Source: Beverwykella pulmonaria (taxonomy: Eukaryota > Ascomycota > Dothideomycetes > Pleosporales > Melanommataceae). Taken from it: a stretch of DNA of 64,000 nt. Below the pieces are notes generated by a model. That model saw nothing but the letters and a program-made list of their open reading frames with translations, ran no database searches and was not told the origin of the DNA. Below, one piece after another: positions 24,037 to 35,996 of the stretch. The DNA is taken from NCBI GenBank assembly GCA_001599595.1, contig BCHH01000017.1:77054-141053 (forward strand). The letters are read 5' to 3'. Each line of letters opens with the position of its first letter. Position 1 is the stretch's first letter. The position numbers and the translations under genes are program-made.

Positions 24037-25902
24037 ATGGCGGAAAAGATTATACCCAAAGCAGCATCTCCCGTTAGGGAACTGGCCTCACTTGAGGAAG
24101 GAGACATCGTGTATATGAAAGGATTTAGACTAACACTCATTGTCCTATCGTACGTTACTGTAGCCCTACTCTCCATTTGCGCTAATGAACAATTATCGTC
24201 AGAATGTATATTGCAGTCTTTTTGACGCAGCTCGAGATACCTATCGTGACGACCTCACTGGTTGGAATAACCGATGACCTGGGACATTATGAGAAAGCGT
24301 CCTGGATTACTTCCTCGTATCTATTAGCATATGTTGGTTAGAACGTATCTAATCTTAGATTTTCAGTCTATCGCTTACAGATCTTCAGCTGTTATGATCA
24401 TTATCTCAAAACTGAGTGATATACTGGGCCGCAAAGCGACCTTCATGGCTTCCCTTATACTTTTTTTGTTATTTTCAGCGGCATGTAGCGCTGTCCAGAC
24501 CCTTACTCAGCTGTACGCTCCGCTTTTTCCGCATAGAATATGCGCATACAGCTAAATTCCTACAGTATCATCGTTCGCGCATTTCAAGGAGTTGGGGGTG
24601 CAGGGTGCTTTGCACTCTGTGCTATCCTGACAGTTGAGCTCGTCCCCGAAGAGCAGTATGCGTCAATGGTGACCATCTTCTCCACAGCCTACTCTGTGTC
24701 CTACTCTGTTGGCCCAATAATTGGCGGCGCGATCACTAAGAACACTACTTGGAGATGGGTTTTCATTCTCAATGTTCCACCTGCGGCCATCTCCATCGCC
24801 TTAGTCTGGTTTCTCTTACCTCAGAACTTTCCTCGCAGTGACACTTCGAACAACCGTTCACTTAAGAGTTTCGTGTCAAAGAGAAACATCGCCCGATTAG
24901 ATGTCTTTGGGGTAGTAATACTGCTTCTGGCAACTCTTTCCCTCGTAGCAGCATTCGAAGAAGCTGGAATATCCTTCGGTTGGCGCTCTGCATTCGTAAT
25001 CACTCTTCTGACGACCTCTGTTGTTCTGTGGACTGTATTTCTAATTTGGGAAAGATACGTGACTAAGAAGGCTAGCGTACGGGAACCAGTTTTCCCCTGG
25101 AGATTTGCGTTGGATCGCAAGGTAGTGGGGATGCTTTTGTAAGTCATAGATCTACGCTCGGAGCGCAAAGACTGATACTGGCAGAAACTCGACCTTTCTT
25201 GGCGCCTCCTTCATTGGAGCCATGTTCCAATTACCTCAAGTATTTCAGGTAGTTCATGGCACATCTCCTATGGGTGCGGCTGTTCGTACAATTGCCTACA
25301 CAGCCATAAGTCCGATCGGCGCTATCATCAGCACGGTATTATCGAAGAAGGGCGTTCCGCCTCTCTATCTGATTTTGCTAGGTTCGGTTTTGCAAGCTAT
25401 TGGATTTGCATTGCTTGGCATGAACACCGACACAAATAATGTTCAACGATCACAATACGCATATCAAGCCATTGCGGCTCTAGGAACAGGTACCACGAGT
25501 ACATTAGTAACTCTCATGACACCGTTCCTAGTTGAACCCCGAGATAAAGGTAACAAACAGACGCTTCGCTGTCTAACGTTCACTAATACCGTAGCAGCTG
25601 TTGCCATGGGATCAAACTCACAATTCAGAATTATGGGCGGCGCGATAGGCGTAGCCATCGGAAACGCTGCCACACAAAGTTATATCCGACCTAGGCTTGA
25701 AATTTTGCTTCCGCCAGAAAATGTCGATAGAGTGTTAGCCTCCATGAGAGCTCTCAGAGAATTAAAGCCTGGGCTCCAGAGCATTGTGACTTCTGTACTT
25801 GCAGAAGGATATGCTTTGCAAATGAAGATATTTGCAGGGTTGACTGTACTCCAGATCATCGGGGCTCTGATGATGTGGCAGAGGAAGCAATTGCGAGTAT
25901 AG
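24037..25902 (+). CDS. MFS efflux transporter, DHA2 (14-helix) type
   Basis: Six exons (24037-24149, 24203-24336, 24389-24512, 24566-25138, 25185-25549, 25595-25902) give 538 aa. Landmarks are QLEIPIVTTSLVGITDDLG in helix 1, motif A as KLSDILGRK, RAFQGVGGAG (motif B), and WRWVFILNVPP after the motif C-like GPIIGGAI. Length and order fit the drug or toxin exporters of the DHA2 family, located in the plasma or vacuolar membrane. The last intron (25550-25594) is 45 bp with no stop in frame, so retention would insert 15 residues. The gene lies between the PKS cluster core and the LovG-like hydrolase and ends 157 bp from the latter, tail to tail. Export of the cluster product is the inferred role. 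Confidence 0.92.
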
Positions 25903-26059
25903 TTGCGTCCATGGAAACAGAGCTAGCCTTGGTGGAGTTTTATTATGTGTAGCTTATCTTGATGGGAACGCAGAATGAATATAAATGTCAGTTATTGTAT
26001 CACTTCAGTCTTCTACCATGTTTGAAGGGAGATCAACGTTTGCAGAGAAGTTGATATTA

Positions 26060-26875
26060 TTAATACCTCTGAAGGGACACTCTATCCAAGGTCCTTCTGA
26101 TAACACTCACGCTCGCCAAAACTGCATCGCGGCTCCCTGGTCCTGGGATCTCATGGCCACCTTCATGAATAAAATACTCCCTATTCGTCGCGTTACACCG
26201 CTCATACACAGCTTGGCCCGCCATTGGAAACGCTTTATCGTTACGTCCCCATATATTTACCGTCGGAATCCAAATGATCTCACCATCGATCTCTTCCTTA
26301 AGGAATGCCCATGCATCTTCAAGAATGCCACCAGAGAAGAATATCGCGCACTTGAATATTGGGTTCAGAGCCTCATCTACAGGATTTCGTCGCTGTCTAC
26401 GCATAATAAGTGCTGCAGCAAGTCCAGAGCCTTCGGAAAATGCCATTACGGCGTCGAATGGTCCGGCTGTACTAATATATGCCTCAAGATCGTCGAGCGC
26501 TTGGGTGGTACTTTCTCGAGTACTATCATCGATGTATCTAAAGTATTCTTGGGCTGAGTAGGAATGTACATTCATGCCTTCAAATATGTCACTAAAAGCT
26601 AGGGATAGAGAGAAGGTTTAACTACCAGTACCCATTTGACACTCTACTGTTCCTTCTATAAAGTCGTAGGCGTAATTGTCCTCAAGTTCATATCTGATAG
26701 CGGCTGTATCGCATGAGTCTTATTCTGTAATGTGGGGGTGAATATGATCTACCAGTCTGCAATTCAAATATCTATAACATATTTATACAGCGTTAGATAA
26801 TAGTAAGAGAAATTAGGGATTGGGAAATGATACCTCGCTGTTTGAGCCCCTCCCGTGAAGGCAGAGAATCTTCAT
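26060..26875 (-). CDS. LovG/FSH1-family serine hydrolase, probable polyketide-releasing enzyme
   Basis: Four exons (26875-26834, 26771-26753, 26703-26626, 26577-26060) encode 218 aa; exon 2 is a 19-base microexon. The joined N-terminus MKILCLHGRGSNSEIFELQ is the family hallmark. The nucleophile Ser sits in AFSEGSG, the acid in GRNDK and the His in GGHEIPG, completing an alpha/beta-hydrolase triad. Members acting with highly reducing PKSs (LovG in lovastatin synthesis) cleave the finished chain from the ACP. The nearby PKS lacks a release domain, so the same job is inferred here. Housekeeping FSH1 proteins of unknown substrate share the fold, so the assignment rests on location. Confidence 0.9.
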
Positions 26876-29096
26876 GATGGTTTGGTGGATGTTTTGAGGC
26901 CGTCTAGTAGCGAAATAGCATAAAAGATAAAACCAAGGGAGCTACTGCAAACTCGAACTGGAAGCTCCCCCAGTCGACGATTCTGCGGCCACGTTTGTTT
27001 ATCTACATTAACGATGCCTAGCCGCTCTGTGTCAAATTGATGTTGTAGTTTAATTAATATCTTGGGCTTACAGTTAGCAAGCACTTAGCAAAGAATAATT
27101 CATCCTGCTGAAACCTTTTTGTATCCTCCGATGGTTGTACTTGTCTCGAAGTAATGACCAAGGATGAATCTCAGGCTCTCAATCACGACTATCTGTGGCC
27201 AATGGATGCAGTCAAATCATAGAGGTTGGTTTATTTGTGCATAGAAAGGAATGTACATATATTAGGGTAGTGGATTATACGAAGCTTTACAGAACATGTT
27301 GGGGGCCAAAAATTGCCTTAAAAACAAGCATCAACTCCGAATGCATGAACCCGGAAACTGTCGGACACCGACAATCGCCGGTTCCATATACAAATCCAAC
27401 ACTATTTCCTTAGCGTTACCTCGCTACCGTGACATGGTGTCGGGGGAGCGCGAAGTCAGAAAGTATCCTAGTCTAATGTCGTCATCATTCTAAGACATTA
27501 TATTGACCTATACAATTATGAAAGCAGCACTATTCTACCGCTTCCCATGCGACTGTTACACAGCCCTACATTCAATCATGTAAGGGTTTTCCGATGGCGG
27601 ATAATGATCATTTGGCGACTGCGTTCTAGGAGCGATCAAGTCAGAGCAGCTTATAAGCCGTTTGACCTTGGATCAGCTAGCTACATCAGGACAAGCCTTG
27701 ACTGCTACAAATAATGCTAGTATGTTAATCTAGAATGACAATTAATGTCTTCCCGCACCTTCCGGATCTCGTGGCTTGGTAAAAAATTGTATAAACCCAA
27801 ATTGGTTCATGCCGGTTCAGAGTCCATTGGCGTTGATGAAGATCTCGCGGTTTGCCTCGTATTCAAGACCAAAGTAATGACATTGGGCTGCATCAAGCGA
27901 TGCAAGTCGAAATCTCGTATTCGGTGTCATGCAGCGTCATGCAGTGTGAACAAGGGAATTGGTTCTAGGCACACAAAATCCCTTCTTTTCTTACTTATCA
28001 AACGTCATCGGGTTTTTGCGGCCAGCTGCTATCACCATTATCCCATGACCCATTTCGATGTGAAGGGAATAATTTGGGGATCTGTTATCGAACAACGCAG
28101 TGTGATGGAGAATTGGATAGATTGATGCGACCCGCAATCAAGCGATAGCTACGGTAGAGACGAAGAACTAGTATTAGGAGAAGATGATCAGGCCTAAAAT
28201 CAGCAGTGTGTAATTGTAATTTGAGCTTGTCTCTACATAGAGGTGAAGAGTTATGATATCGTTAAACAACATTCCACTGAAATCCTCCCGGCAGTTTTAC
28301 AGGCCAATTAACAGGAACTTATTTCTTTGGCCGCTAATCGGGAATTTCAAAGCATGCCGTGTCTGTCTTATCGCACCCTGTTTGCTGTTTGTTTACAATC
28401 TCGTCGCAAAATCGACTACGGGATGAGCAAAGAATAACTCCCATCTTGCGGCTTTTGTTGGTTTCACAGGGCTATTGCAATAGCAATGGGGGGGTTCTGA
28501 GCAAAGTATTGATTCGTGTATGTCTCTATCTGAGGTGAGGCTCAGGAGGTTGTATCATCCCTTTGCCGCCAAGCATCGCTAGTGTCTCATGTGATATACA
28601 CGTGATCACAACATCACCACGTGATCACCACGTTCGATATATATTCCAACAGCTTTCTTACGAAATCAACGCAGTAAGTTGAACAATGAAATAACTTGTA
28701 TACCGCAAATTGGTTGTTTTTTCGCAGCCGGGACTTTATATCTTGTATCAGTATGTAGAATTAAGCGCGTATAGTGTGGCTAACATTCTGACTCGGGTTG
28801 ACATGAAGTAAGGAGTTTGATTGCATTCTCTACGGTTTATGGTTATCGGTCCGTGGGTTACATACCGAGTCACCTCTATGTTAGCTTTCACTATCTTGGC
28901 AGGCTCCTAGCGTGCTTGGTAAGACTATAGATATTTCTTCGGTAGCTCCTCTGTAGAATCAAGACTTAGTTATAAGTCTCTCTATCAACTTCGTCACATG
29001 ACGACAATGGTCTTGAATTCCAATAGGTGGAACAAGTACCGGGCCTCCCTTGCATAAAGATGTCAATTCAAAATATCGGGTTAAACAGGTTAAAAG
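26876..29096. other. 2.2 kb gene-free stretch
   Basis: No domain-bearing open frame on either strand. The sequence is moderately AT-rich with scattered short frames (for example around 27745-28125) that look random. A promoter-like cluster at 28599-28645 is listed separately. Confidence 0.5.
28599..28645 (+). promoter_or_regulatory. Paired CACGTGATCAC boxes with downstream TATA run
   Basis: Two identical 11-base boxes, CACGTGATCAC, at 28599-28609 and 28618-28628 are followed by GATATATATT. The arrangement resembles the promoter boxes inside the two LTRs at the left end of the window. It may be what remains of a solo LTR, or a bHLH-bound promoter. No gene starts directly downstream on the plus strand. 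Confidence 0.35.
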
Positions 29097-30289
29097 TTAC
29101 TCTTTCCTCTTCTTCGAACTCTTCAACAGGCTTTTCTTTCCCCCTAACTCATCCACTAAGCTGCTCTCCCTCCACAGCCACATAAACCCCAACGTAGCCC
29201 CCGGCCCAATCCCCATTGCCAAACCTCCCATCACCAAGAATACCAAAGCTTGACCCGGCAACCAAATACCTGCCTTCCTCATATCGCCTGCCAGATACAG
29301 AAGCCATAGATACGCACTCCCAAACACAAATATCTCATCATACTGCAGGCACCTTCTTATCATGCCTACCCACGACATTCTAGCCTCTCCGACAAACCGC
29401 TGCGGGGAGAAGAGAGTAGAAAAAGAGTATGGGCAGTTGACGAGTAGATTGATCCATACAACGGCAGAAATAGCAATAAGGGGACCAAGGATGATGCGGA
29501 GAGCTGTGTGGTAGTTCATTTTCTTTCCCAGACTAGAAATACTAACGGGAAGAATATTACCAACAGCGCAGAGAAGGTAATACCCAGCCGTAACGCGTAA
29601 ATTATACAGCTGCCACGCCCACGTCCAGTAATGCCTTTGCTCTAACCCTGGGGAAAGATACATGGCCAGGACCGGGAGACTGTGGAAGACGAGCATCAAA
29701 GGGAGCCAGATGAACGCGTGGCTGATGTCGATACGGCTGTCCGCTGACGTTTGAAGGGAAACCGGCGGGCAGAAGACCAGAAAGAGGTAGTAGTATAATG
29801 GTATCATGGCGCCGCCACCGCCGAGTTGGGCGATGGTTCCCATTATGGCCGGGCTAGAGAGATTAGCATCTTTCATCCCCACGTTCAGAAATGTAGACCC
29901 CGAAGGAAATAAACTCACAAATAAGCAATCGTCCACCTATTCCCTGGCCTCGTCGCCTCCAGCAAACAAACCATATACAGAACTCCCGCATCATTCAAAA
30001 AACTCAACATCTGCCACCAAGTCGAGGGATCGTACTCGAGGGTACTCGGCGCAAAACCAACCGTCACATCTCTGAAGACCTCGTCGAAAAAAGGTATCCA
30101 GTGGAACTTCTGTAGGATGGGTATGGAGCCGCCATCCCATGTAATTTTGCCGGTTATGCTCGGCGGATCGAAGTTCTTGATCAGCGAAATGACGTCCATG
30201 CAGTAGATTGAGGTGATGGAAAAGAGAAGGAAGGGGAATGCGTTGAGGGCGCGCCATAGCTTGCTGTTGTGGGGCGCGTAGACCACCAT
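29097..30289 (-). CDS. Multi-pass membrane protein, family not recognised
   Basis: Two exons (30289-29919 and 29853-29097) give 375 aa; the 65 bp intron joins WTIAYF to PAIMGTIAQ in phase. I count about eight hydrophobic helices, starting with FPFLLFSITSIYCMDVISL and ending with VFLVMGGLAMGIGPGATLGFMW, and a Lys-rich C-terminus. The N-terminal segment MVVYAPHNSKLWRAL is very short for a first exon. An additional upstream exon is possible, because the frame stays open above the ATG up to a candidate acceptor near 30345. The general layout resembles uncharacterised fungal integral membrane proteins; I do not recognise a transporter or enzyme motif. Confidence 0.7.
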
Positions 30290-31767
30290 GATGGGATTGG
30301 ACGGGATGGATAGACAGCAAAGCAATGGACTGCTGGAATGGTGCAGAAACCAGGGAGTTTATGCGAAAAGTGATGTGGTTCTAAGGTCAAGCTGGGGTGC
30401 AAGGTTGTCATAGCACAGCCACAAACAAAGAGCGCACGGTCGGACCCGACATCCGCAAAATGAAGCTTTGGCCACGTAGGGAAAATAGACGACGGAAGGC
30501 CTAGTCATGCACATCATGTTGTCAGACTTCGGTTCAGTAGCGTGATGGAATTGGTGCGACCGTTGCCAACTCCTAAGAACGAACGTGTGAACAACATGCA
30601 GAGCAAACAACGTGTACTTGCCCGTTGGCCGGTAGAGTCGTCTGACTGGTGCAGATGAACTGAAATTTTTCCATGATTTCTTGGGTTTGGAACATCCTCG
30701 TACGGATTCGATGACTTATCTCCGCTCATCACATCAACGTGCACTACGGGACCAGAGTTGGAGGTAATTCCCATGATATCGGTGGTCTTTACCCAAGGAC
30801 ATGGGTATTTGCGAATATGATTGATATTTGTCTCTTCAACCTCTGAAGGCTGCATGAGAGGCAGCCTCTGAGGTTTCCTAGATGTGTAGATTAAATAGAT
30901 TCGGCCCGATAATTCTTTGGGTGTCCTAATAACCACCTTTCATATAAAAAGCCGTCCGTAAGCAAGCTGGTGGATCACGTCTCAAGTTTCTCACAACCTG
31001 TGTTAGGTTTTCGCGTGTTGTGAGGCTTCAAAACAGGAGGCAGGACCAGGTTTGGGGACAGGAAGTCGTGAGATGGTCATAATTCGTTGGGCATAGTCAT
31101 GGTGCATGGATGTTAGTACCGGGTGCGTTGACCTCTAGGGACGGTTGTCAAGCATGACTTTCCAACGAGCTCTTGAGCCCAAATCTCGGTCTCGGGCCTT
31201 GGCCAAAATTCGAGCTGGTATCTGGTGAGTAAGATCTCTGTTCGAAGGCCGATCTAAGTAGCAATACAGTTGGCGACCTTCTATCGCTCACTGCAGCTCC
31301 ATCTGCTTCATATCTGCACCGCTCTGCTCCTCGTCAACGACCGGTGGTGCTGAAGCGCAGCCGTGGCTGGAGGAAGCGCTGACCATCGCTAGGTAACAGC
31401 AAACATCATTGCTCAGGTTTAGCAGATGAAAAGGTGGATAATGAAGATGGATTGGTAACGAATAGAGAAAAGAAGGGAACGACATCCAAATCATAACATT
31501 GCTTGGCAGACGACATCTTCCAAATGTCAGCACCCGATCTGGAGAGAAATATCTTCATCTATATAAATCTCATCATCTTGTTGATTTCTAGAAATTGATG
31601 CTTCGCAGATTGTATAATCTCTTTAAAGCAAATCGATCACAACAGCGCATTAAGAAACGAACCAAGTCGTATCAAGGCGATTCTTGCATTCAAGTTCAAA
31701 ACAAGCATTGATCTATAGCTATATACAATACCCTAAGTCCTTCTTCATGCCTCCGCCCTTTCGTCCT
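30290..31767. other. Intergenic, no firmly supported gene
   Basis: A minus-strand open frame (30855 down to about 30600) contains a non-repetitive hydrophilic sequence. I could not find splice sites or a family, so it is left unannotated. The rest shows nothing. Confidence 0.45.
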
Positions 31768-34700
31768 CTAATAGACCTCGAGCACATACCTCTGCGCCTC
31801 CTTAAGTATCTCGATCTCCCTCCTCGAATCGACCTTCTTTGGCTTGCCCTCTGATTTGCCAGCTGCAACCTTCGCTTTATGCTCGACCTCAATTGCCTCC
31901 TGCAAGACTTCCGTGACATCTGGTACCGGCCACGTAGGACCGCACAAGTAAAAGCTTCCCTCGCTCGCCAAATACGCTTTGCGAATATCCGTAAGCGTCT
32001 GTCGCATGCGGTCCTGGATGTAGATCTTCTGGGGCTGATCGCGCGAAAAAGCGCGACCAAGAAGAGTGATGATTCCGGCGTCCTGGTACGCTTCCCATTC
32101 TTCCCCATAGAGATATTCTTCGCGCTGGTGACGGGAACCCATGTAAAGGAGAACTTCGCCGATTTCGTGGCCCTGCAGTTTCTGGTAGGCGCGCTCCTGG
32201 ACGAAAGCCCGAAACGGCGCGAGACCAGTTCCGAGACCGGCCATGATGATGGGAGCTGTGGTCTTGGGAGGGAGCTTCATGACTGAGGGCTTGACAGAGA
32301 CCGTAACCGGGGAACCGACAGCCAAATCGTTGAGGTAACGTGTTGCTTGTCCGAAGCGGTCGCGGCCCTTCGGATCCACCCAGTTGACGGTAACAATAAG
32401 AAGCGAGACGGAGTTCGGGGTAACATGCTGAGATGATGCAATAGAGTACTCGCGACGCTTCATGGGATTGACAATGCGAACAATGTCGTGGAAAGATGGG
32501 TGTGCGGAGGGGAACTCGAGAAGCACGTCAGCAAAGGTGATTGTGTCAACCTCGGCACGACGCTTGAATTCGTTGGCCCCCTCAGGGCCACCCAAAGTGA
32601 GAAGTTCCTTCCTCTCCTTCTCATCATCTGCAAACTCGGCGAGAGCCTCATAAAAGCGCTTGGGGGGCCTGCCAAAGATATCCACATTCTGGACCAGTGA
32701 TTGGTAGACAGTACGGTTGACTAGCACATTGGGATCCTCGCGGGATGGGACTTCGACGATTTCTTCGGGGTTGAGTCCATACCACTTGATGAACTCCTCG
32801 ACCTCGGCTTTGTTGTTCTCTGCGTGAATACCAAGGGCCTCTCCAATAGCATACTGGAGCCCCGAACCACCGAGATCGAATTCGATGTGGAAGATATTTC
32901 TATCGTAGGAGAGCGGCGTAAGACGGCGATGCTCCTTAATGTGAGAAACGAAAGTCTTGACACCGAGATCCGGACGGAGTGCAGAGTTAGTGCCATATGC
33001 CTCCTTGAACGACAGGCCCTTTGCAGCAATGACCCACGACTTGAGAAGGGTAGGAGGCTCGGGCTCGGTGCGGTTGAACGCAGCGAAACTGTTGACATTG
33101 ACATCACATGGAAGCTGAATGGGCTGGACGTCCTCCTCAACTACGCCCCATGAAACTGGCACATCAATCTCACGAAGAGCAGTCGCGAGTTCGGCAGTCA
33201 ACTTCGTGAAAATCTCGGAGCTTCCGTTAATGGCAGCCAGCTTGGAGAGTCCCGAAGTTAGAAGATCTTCGCGGGCAATTTTCAGGAACGCCAGCTGGGT
33301 GAGATAAGTCTCGAGCGAGGGATCCTCAGTGACGCTCTCCGACAGGGTTGGGTCGAGCACGAACAGCTCGACATCTTTGCTGAAGATGATCTTTCGAAGA
33401 GCGGGAGAAAGCCTCTTTTCAATATCCTCGTCCTTAGCCCCTGGAAGCTTTACGATGAGCGAGCTGTCAACCTTGACATTGCTCAAGATGTCGAACTCCT
33501 GAAGAAGGGTCTCGTCTCCTACAAAGGCGACGTCGGCTTGCTCGATAGCGTATGGCGCTTCGATGGTGTAGTCGGCATTGCGGATGTCAGTGCGAACAGT
33601 GCCACCGCGAACCAAGTTGTCGTGGCCAGTTCGAACAAAGACATTTTTGGAAGAATCGGACGACAACAGTTTACCAAGTGCAAGAGGAGCATTGGCGGCA
33701 GGAGATTCGTCCAGATTCCAGAAGCTGTATTGGCGCACATCGGCGGTATTCAGAATGTCGACGTAAGAGCGCACCTCCTCGGACTGAGTCTTCTCACCGT
33801 ATATCTGCTGGAAGACATCCAAAATGTTGCTCGGGGTCCAGACTTGCTCGCGAGAGTATTTGACATCAGCCACTTGCACATTTCTGTCGGAGAACTGAAC
33901 GGTTGCCAGTACATCGGAGAAGAGGCTGGAGTATTCAGCGGGGTCGAAGACAGCCGCCTCATCCTTGACCTGCCCAAGCACAGCGACGTTCTGGGTGCTC
34001 TTTGGCAACACCTCAAGGAACGCTTCCTCCACGAAGGGTCGGTACACGCGGACGTTGATAACACCGAGCTTGTCACCATCTTTGGCAAGTGCGGTGGCTA
34101 CCTGAGCAGTCAGAGATGCCTCTACGGTACCAAACACGACCAGAACGCTCTCGGGTTCCTCATGTCCATAGTAGTCGAATAGTTTGTAGTCCTCGCCAAA
34201 CTCATCGTTAAAAGCCTGTAGCAGACGTACAACGCGGCCCGCGTTGTCGGAGTGCTTCTTCTCCACCTCAGAAACAGCTTGCAAAATGGTCTTGTAGCTA
34301 TTGTATAGTCTGGCCTGGTCCAGGGTATCCACCAGTCTTGCCGTCTCGCGTCCCACGCTGATGCCATCGTACGTATGAATAGTGGGCAGAATGCTGGAGA
34401 GCAAAGTGGCGAAGAGGGCCATATGCTGGGCCTCGAACACAGATGGACTGCATACGAGCCCCAACCCTAGGTCTTCCGCAATGGTCAGGGAGGAGACATA
34501 GTCAGTGACAAGGCCGGCCGAGGTGTTGGCCGTGTAGTCGACGGCGGCGATGTGGGCGATGAGCGGGTTCGCGACCGAGTAGAGGAGGGCGAGCTGGTCA
34601 AGCACGGGACGCAAGTAGTGAAGAGTCGAGGAGGAGGCAACAATGGACTGGGGGATGTGGCGCTTCTTCAGATCGTAATCCTTGGAGAACATGTAGCCCA

Positions 34701-35022
34701 GCGCAATGGCGCCCGCTCCAGTGCGCGTCTCCAGTGACGACACGCCCGTTTCGTATCCAAAGGCATTCTTCTCACCCTTCTGCTGCCAGTACTTGAGGGC
34801 TACATCGAGGTCGAAGGAATCAGCCGAGTACGCGAAGATCTTGTCGGAGAGCGTGTAGGCAACCTGCTGCACGAGTGTCTGCGCTGTGAGGTAGGTAGGG
34901 CCGGTAATGGAGTCGAGAGAGAGGTCTTGGCCAAAGGGCAGGCTCGAGGACTTCTCGATGTAGGTTTGCGGCTTCTGCTCCTCAGCGCCAGGGCCGGCAG
35001 ACTCGTCCTTTTGGAAATGCAT
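31768..35022 (-). CDS. MET10: Sulfite reductase (NADPH) flavoprotein alpha subunit, MET10 type
   Basis: A single uninterrupted exon of 1084 aa. The first two thirds have the pyruvate-ferredoxin-oxidoreductase-like fold found in fungal Met10, with regions such as GYETGVSSLETRTGAGAI and FVRTGHDNLVRGG. The C-terminal third is a ferredoxin-NADP reductase module: FAD motif RREYS at about 856, NADPH site GTGLAP at about 931, GSRHQREEY, and CGPTWPVPDV at about 1027. It transfers electrons from NADPH to the haem subunit (MET5), which reduces sulfite to sulfide for cysteine and methionine synthesis in the cytosol. Length is normal for the family and no defect is visible. Confidence 0.95.
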   Translation of the reverse strand: MHFQKDESAGPGAEEQKPQTYIEKSSSLPFGQDLSLDSITGPTYLTAQTLVQQVAYTLSDKIFAYSADSFDLDVALKYWQQKGEKNAFGYETGVSSLETRTGAGAIALGYMFSKDYDLKKRHIPQSIVASSSTLHYLRPVLDQLALLYSVANPLIAHIAAVDYTANTSAGLVTDYVSSLTIAEDLGLGLVCSPSVFEAQHMALFATLLSSILPTIHTYDGISVGRETARLVDTLDQARLYNSYKTILQAVSEVEKKHSDNAGRVVRLLQAFNDEFGEDYKLFDYYGHEEPESVLVVFGTVEASLTAQVATALAKDGDKLGVINVRVYRPFVEEAFLEVLPKSTQNVAVLGQVKDEAAVFDPAEYSSLFSDVLATVQFSDRNVQVADVKYSREQVWTPSNILDVFQQIYGEKTQSEEVRSYVDILNTADVRQYSFWNLDESPAANAPLALGKLLSSDSSKNVFVRTGHDNLVRGGTVRTDIRNADYTIEAPYAIEQADVAFVGDETLLQEFDILSNVKVDSSLIVKLPGAKDEDIEKRLSPALRKIIFSKDVELFVLDPTLSESVTEDPSLETYLTQLAFLKIAREDLLTSGLSKLAAINGSSEIFTKLTAELATALREIDVPVSWGVVEEDVQPIQLPCDVNVNSFAAFNRTEPEPPTLLKSWVIAAKGLSFKEAYGTNSALRPDLGVKTFVSHIKEHRRLTPLSYDRNIFHIEFDLGGSGLQYAIGEALGIHAENNKAEVEEFIKWYGLNPEEIVEVPSREDPNVLVNRTVYQSLVQNVDIFGRPPKRFYEALAEFADDEKERKELLTLGGPEGANEFKRRAEVDTITFADVLLEFPSAHPSFHDIVRIVNPMKRREYSIASSQHVTPNSVSLLIVTVNWVDPKGRDRFGQATRYLNDLAVGSPVTVSVKPSVMKLPPKTTAPIIMAGLGTGLAPFRAFVQERAYQKLQGHEIGEVLLYMGSRHQREEYLYGEEWEAYQDAGIITLLGRAFSRDQPQKIYIQDRMRQTLTDIRKAYLASEGSFYLCGPTWPVPDVTEVLQEAIEVEHKAKVAAGKSEGKPKKVDSRREIEILKEAQRYVLEVY

Positions 35023-35996
35023 CTTAAGCGGTGTGGAACGCGCCTGGAGGAATTGCGAGCCAAACAGAGGTCGGGCGGGTCTGTCTTGAAGGTGTCAAGA
35101 AGAGTGAGAGCTGGTCCAGCCTCTCTGCCGTTTGTCTACGGCTTTCTATGTTGTGGTGCGAGTGAGGGAGAAAGCGACACATTTTTCTTTGCAGGGCGAC
35201 ATCGGCTTAGATGGATTTGGAATGCCGTTGAGCACGCAATCCGCTTGTATGCAGGGCGGTTTAACCTCGGTTCAGATCTGGAGATGGTCCGTATCTCGGA
35301 GATCTGATAACGCCCCTTCATTTCCTCTCATATCACTGGGGCAGAACCTTCAGCCTCCCGTTGTGATAAACTACCCCGGTAGTGGACGCCAAGTCCACCG
35401 TCAACTGTACTCGCATTTTCGCTCCGCCTTCAATGGCCATCTACAATATCTAGGTGACCCAGTGCGACCAACTCGCTAGTGGTAGCATGTCCCACGCAAA
35501 ATTCATCGAACGCTCAACCCCGCTCACATATTTGATATGTAATATAAACAATCTTCTAGAAAATGCATAGAAGGTCTCGATATTAATCAAGGTGCGCTTT
35601 CGGTGCTAGGTCCGCCGGTCCGAATGCCATTTGAACCCCACGATCTGGGTGCAATATGTTGGAGAGTTACGCGAAGAACCATTCACACTACGCTAGAGTG
35701 GCTTGGTACGTGCGTCGGAGATAGCATCGCTGTGTTGATCGCTTGGCTTCCCGTCTTTCTTTGAGCCTCAGGGGATCAATATAGAGTGAGACGCGGTGAT
35801 AGGCTTGAGCATCTTAAGGCTCAAGTGGTGTATATGCCGATATTGATTCTTAGTGGGAACTGAGATGAGGGTGGGTACTTTCCCATGGAGAAGGGACATG
35901 GGCGTTGACAGATATAAGAAGAGACAGAATGGCCCTTGGAATGCATCCGCCCCTATCGCCAGCTCTCCCTGACGAACCCCAAAAAGTTGAGCAGCC
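35023..35996. other. Divergent intergenic region, MET10-type and GH7 genes
   Basis: The flanking genes point away from each other, so this 974 bp holds both promoters. No gene is supported. No CreA-type cluster or TATA box is clear enough to call. Confidence 0.5.

Noticed and set aside
30514..30936. 140-codon minus-strand frame possibly belonging to the membrane-protein gene
   Set aside because: A hydrophilic sequence without recognised motif; I could not join it in phase to the exon starting at 30289.
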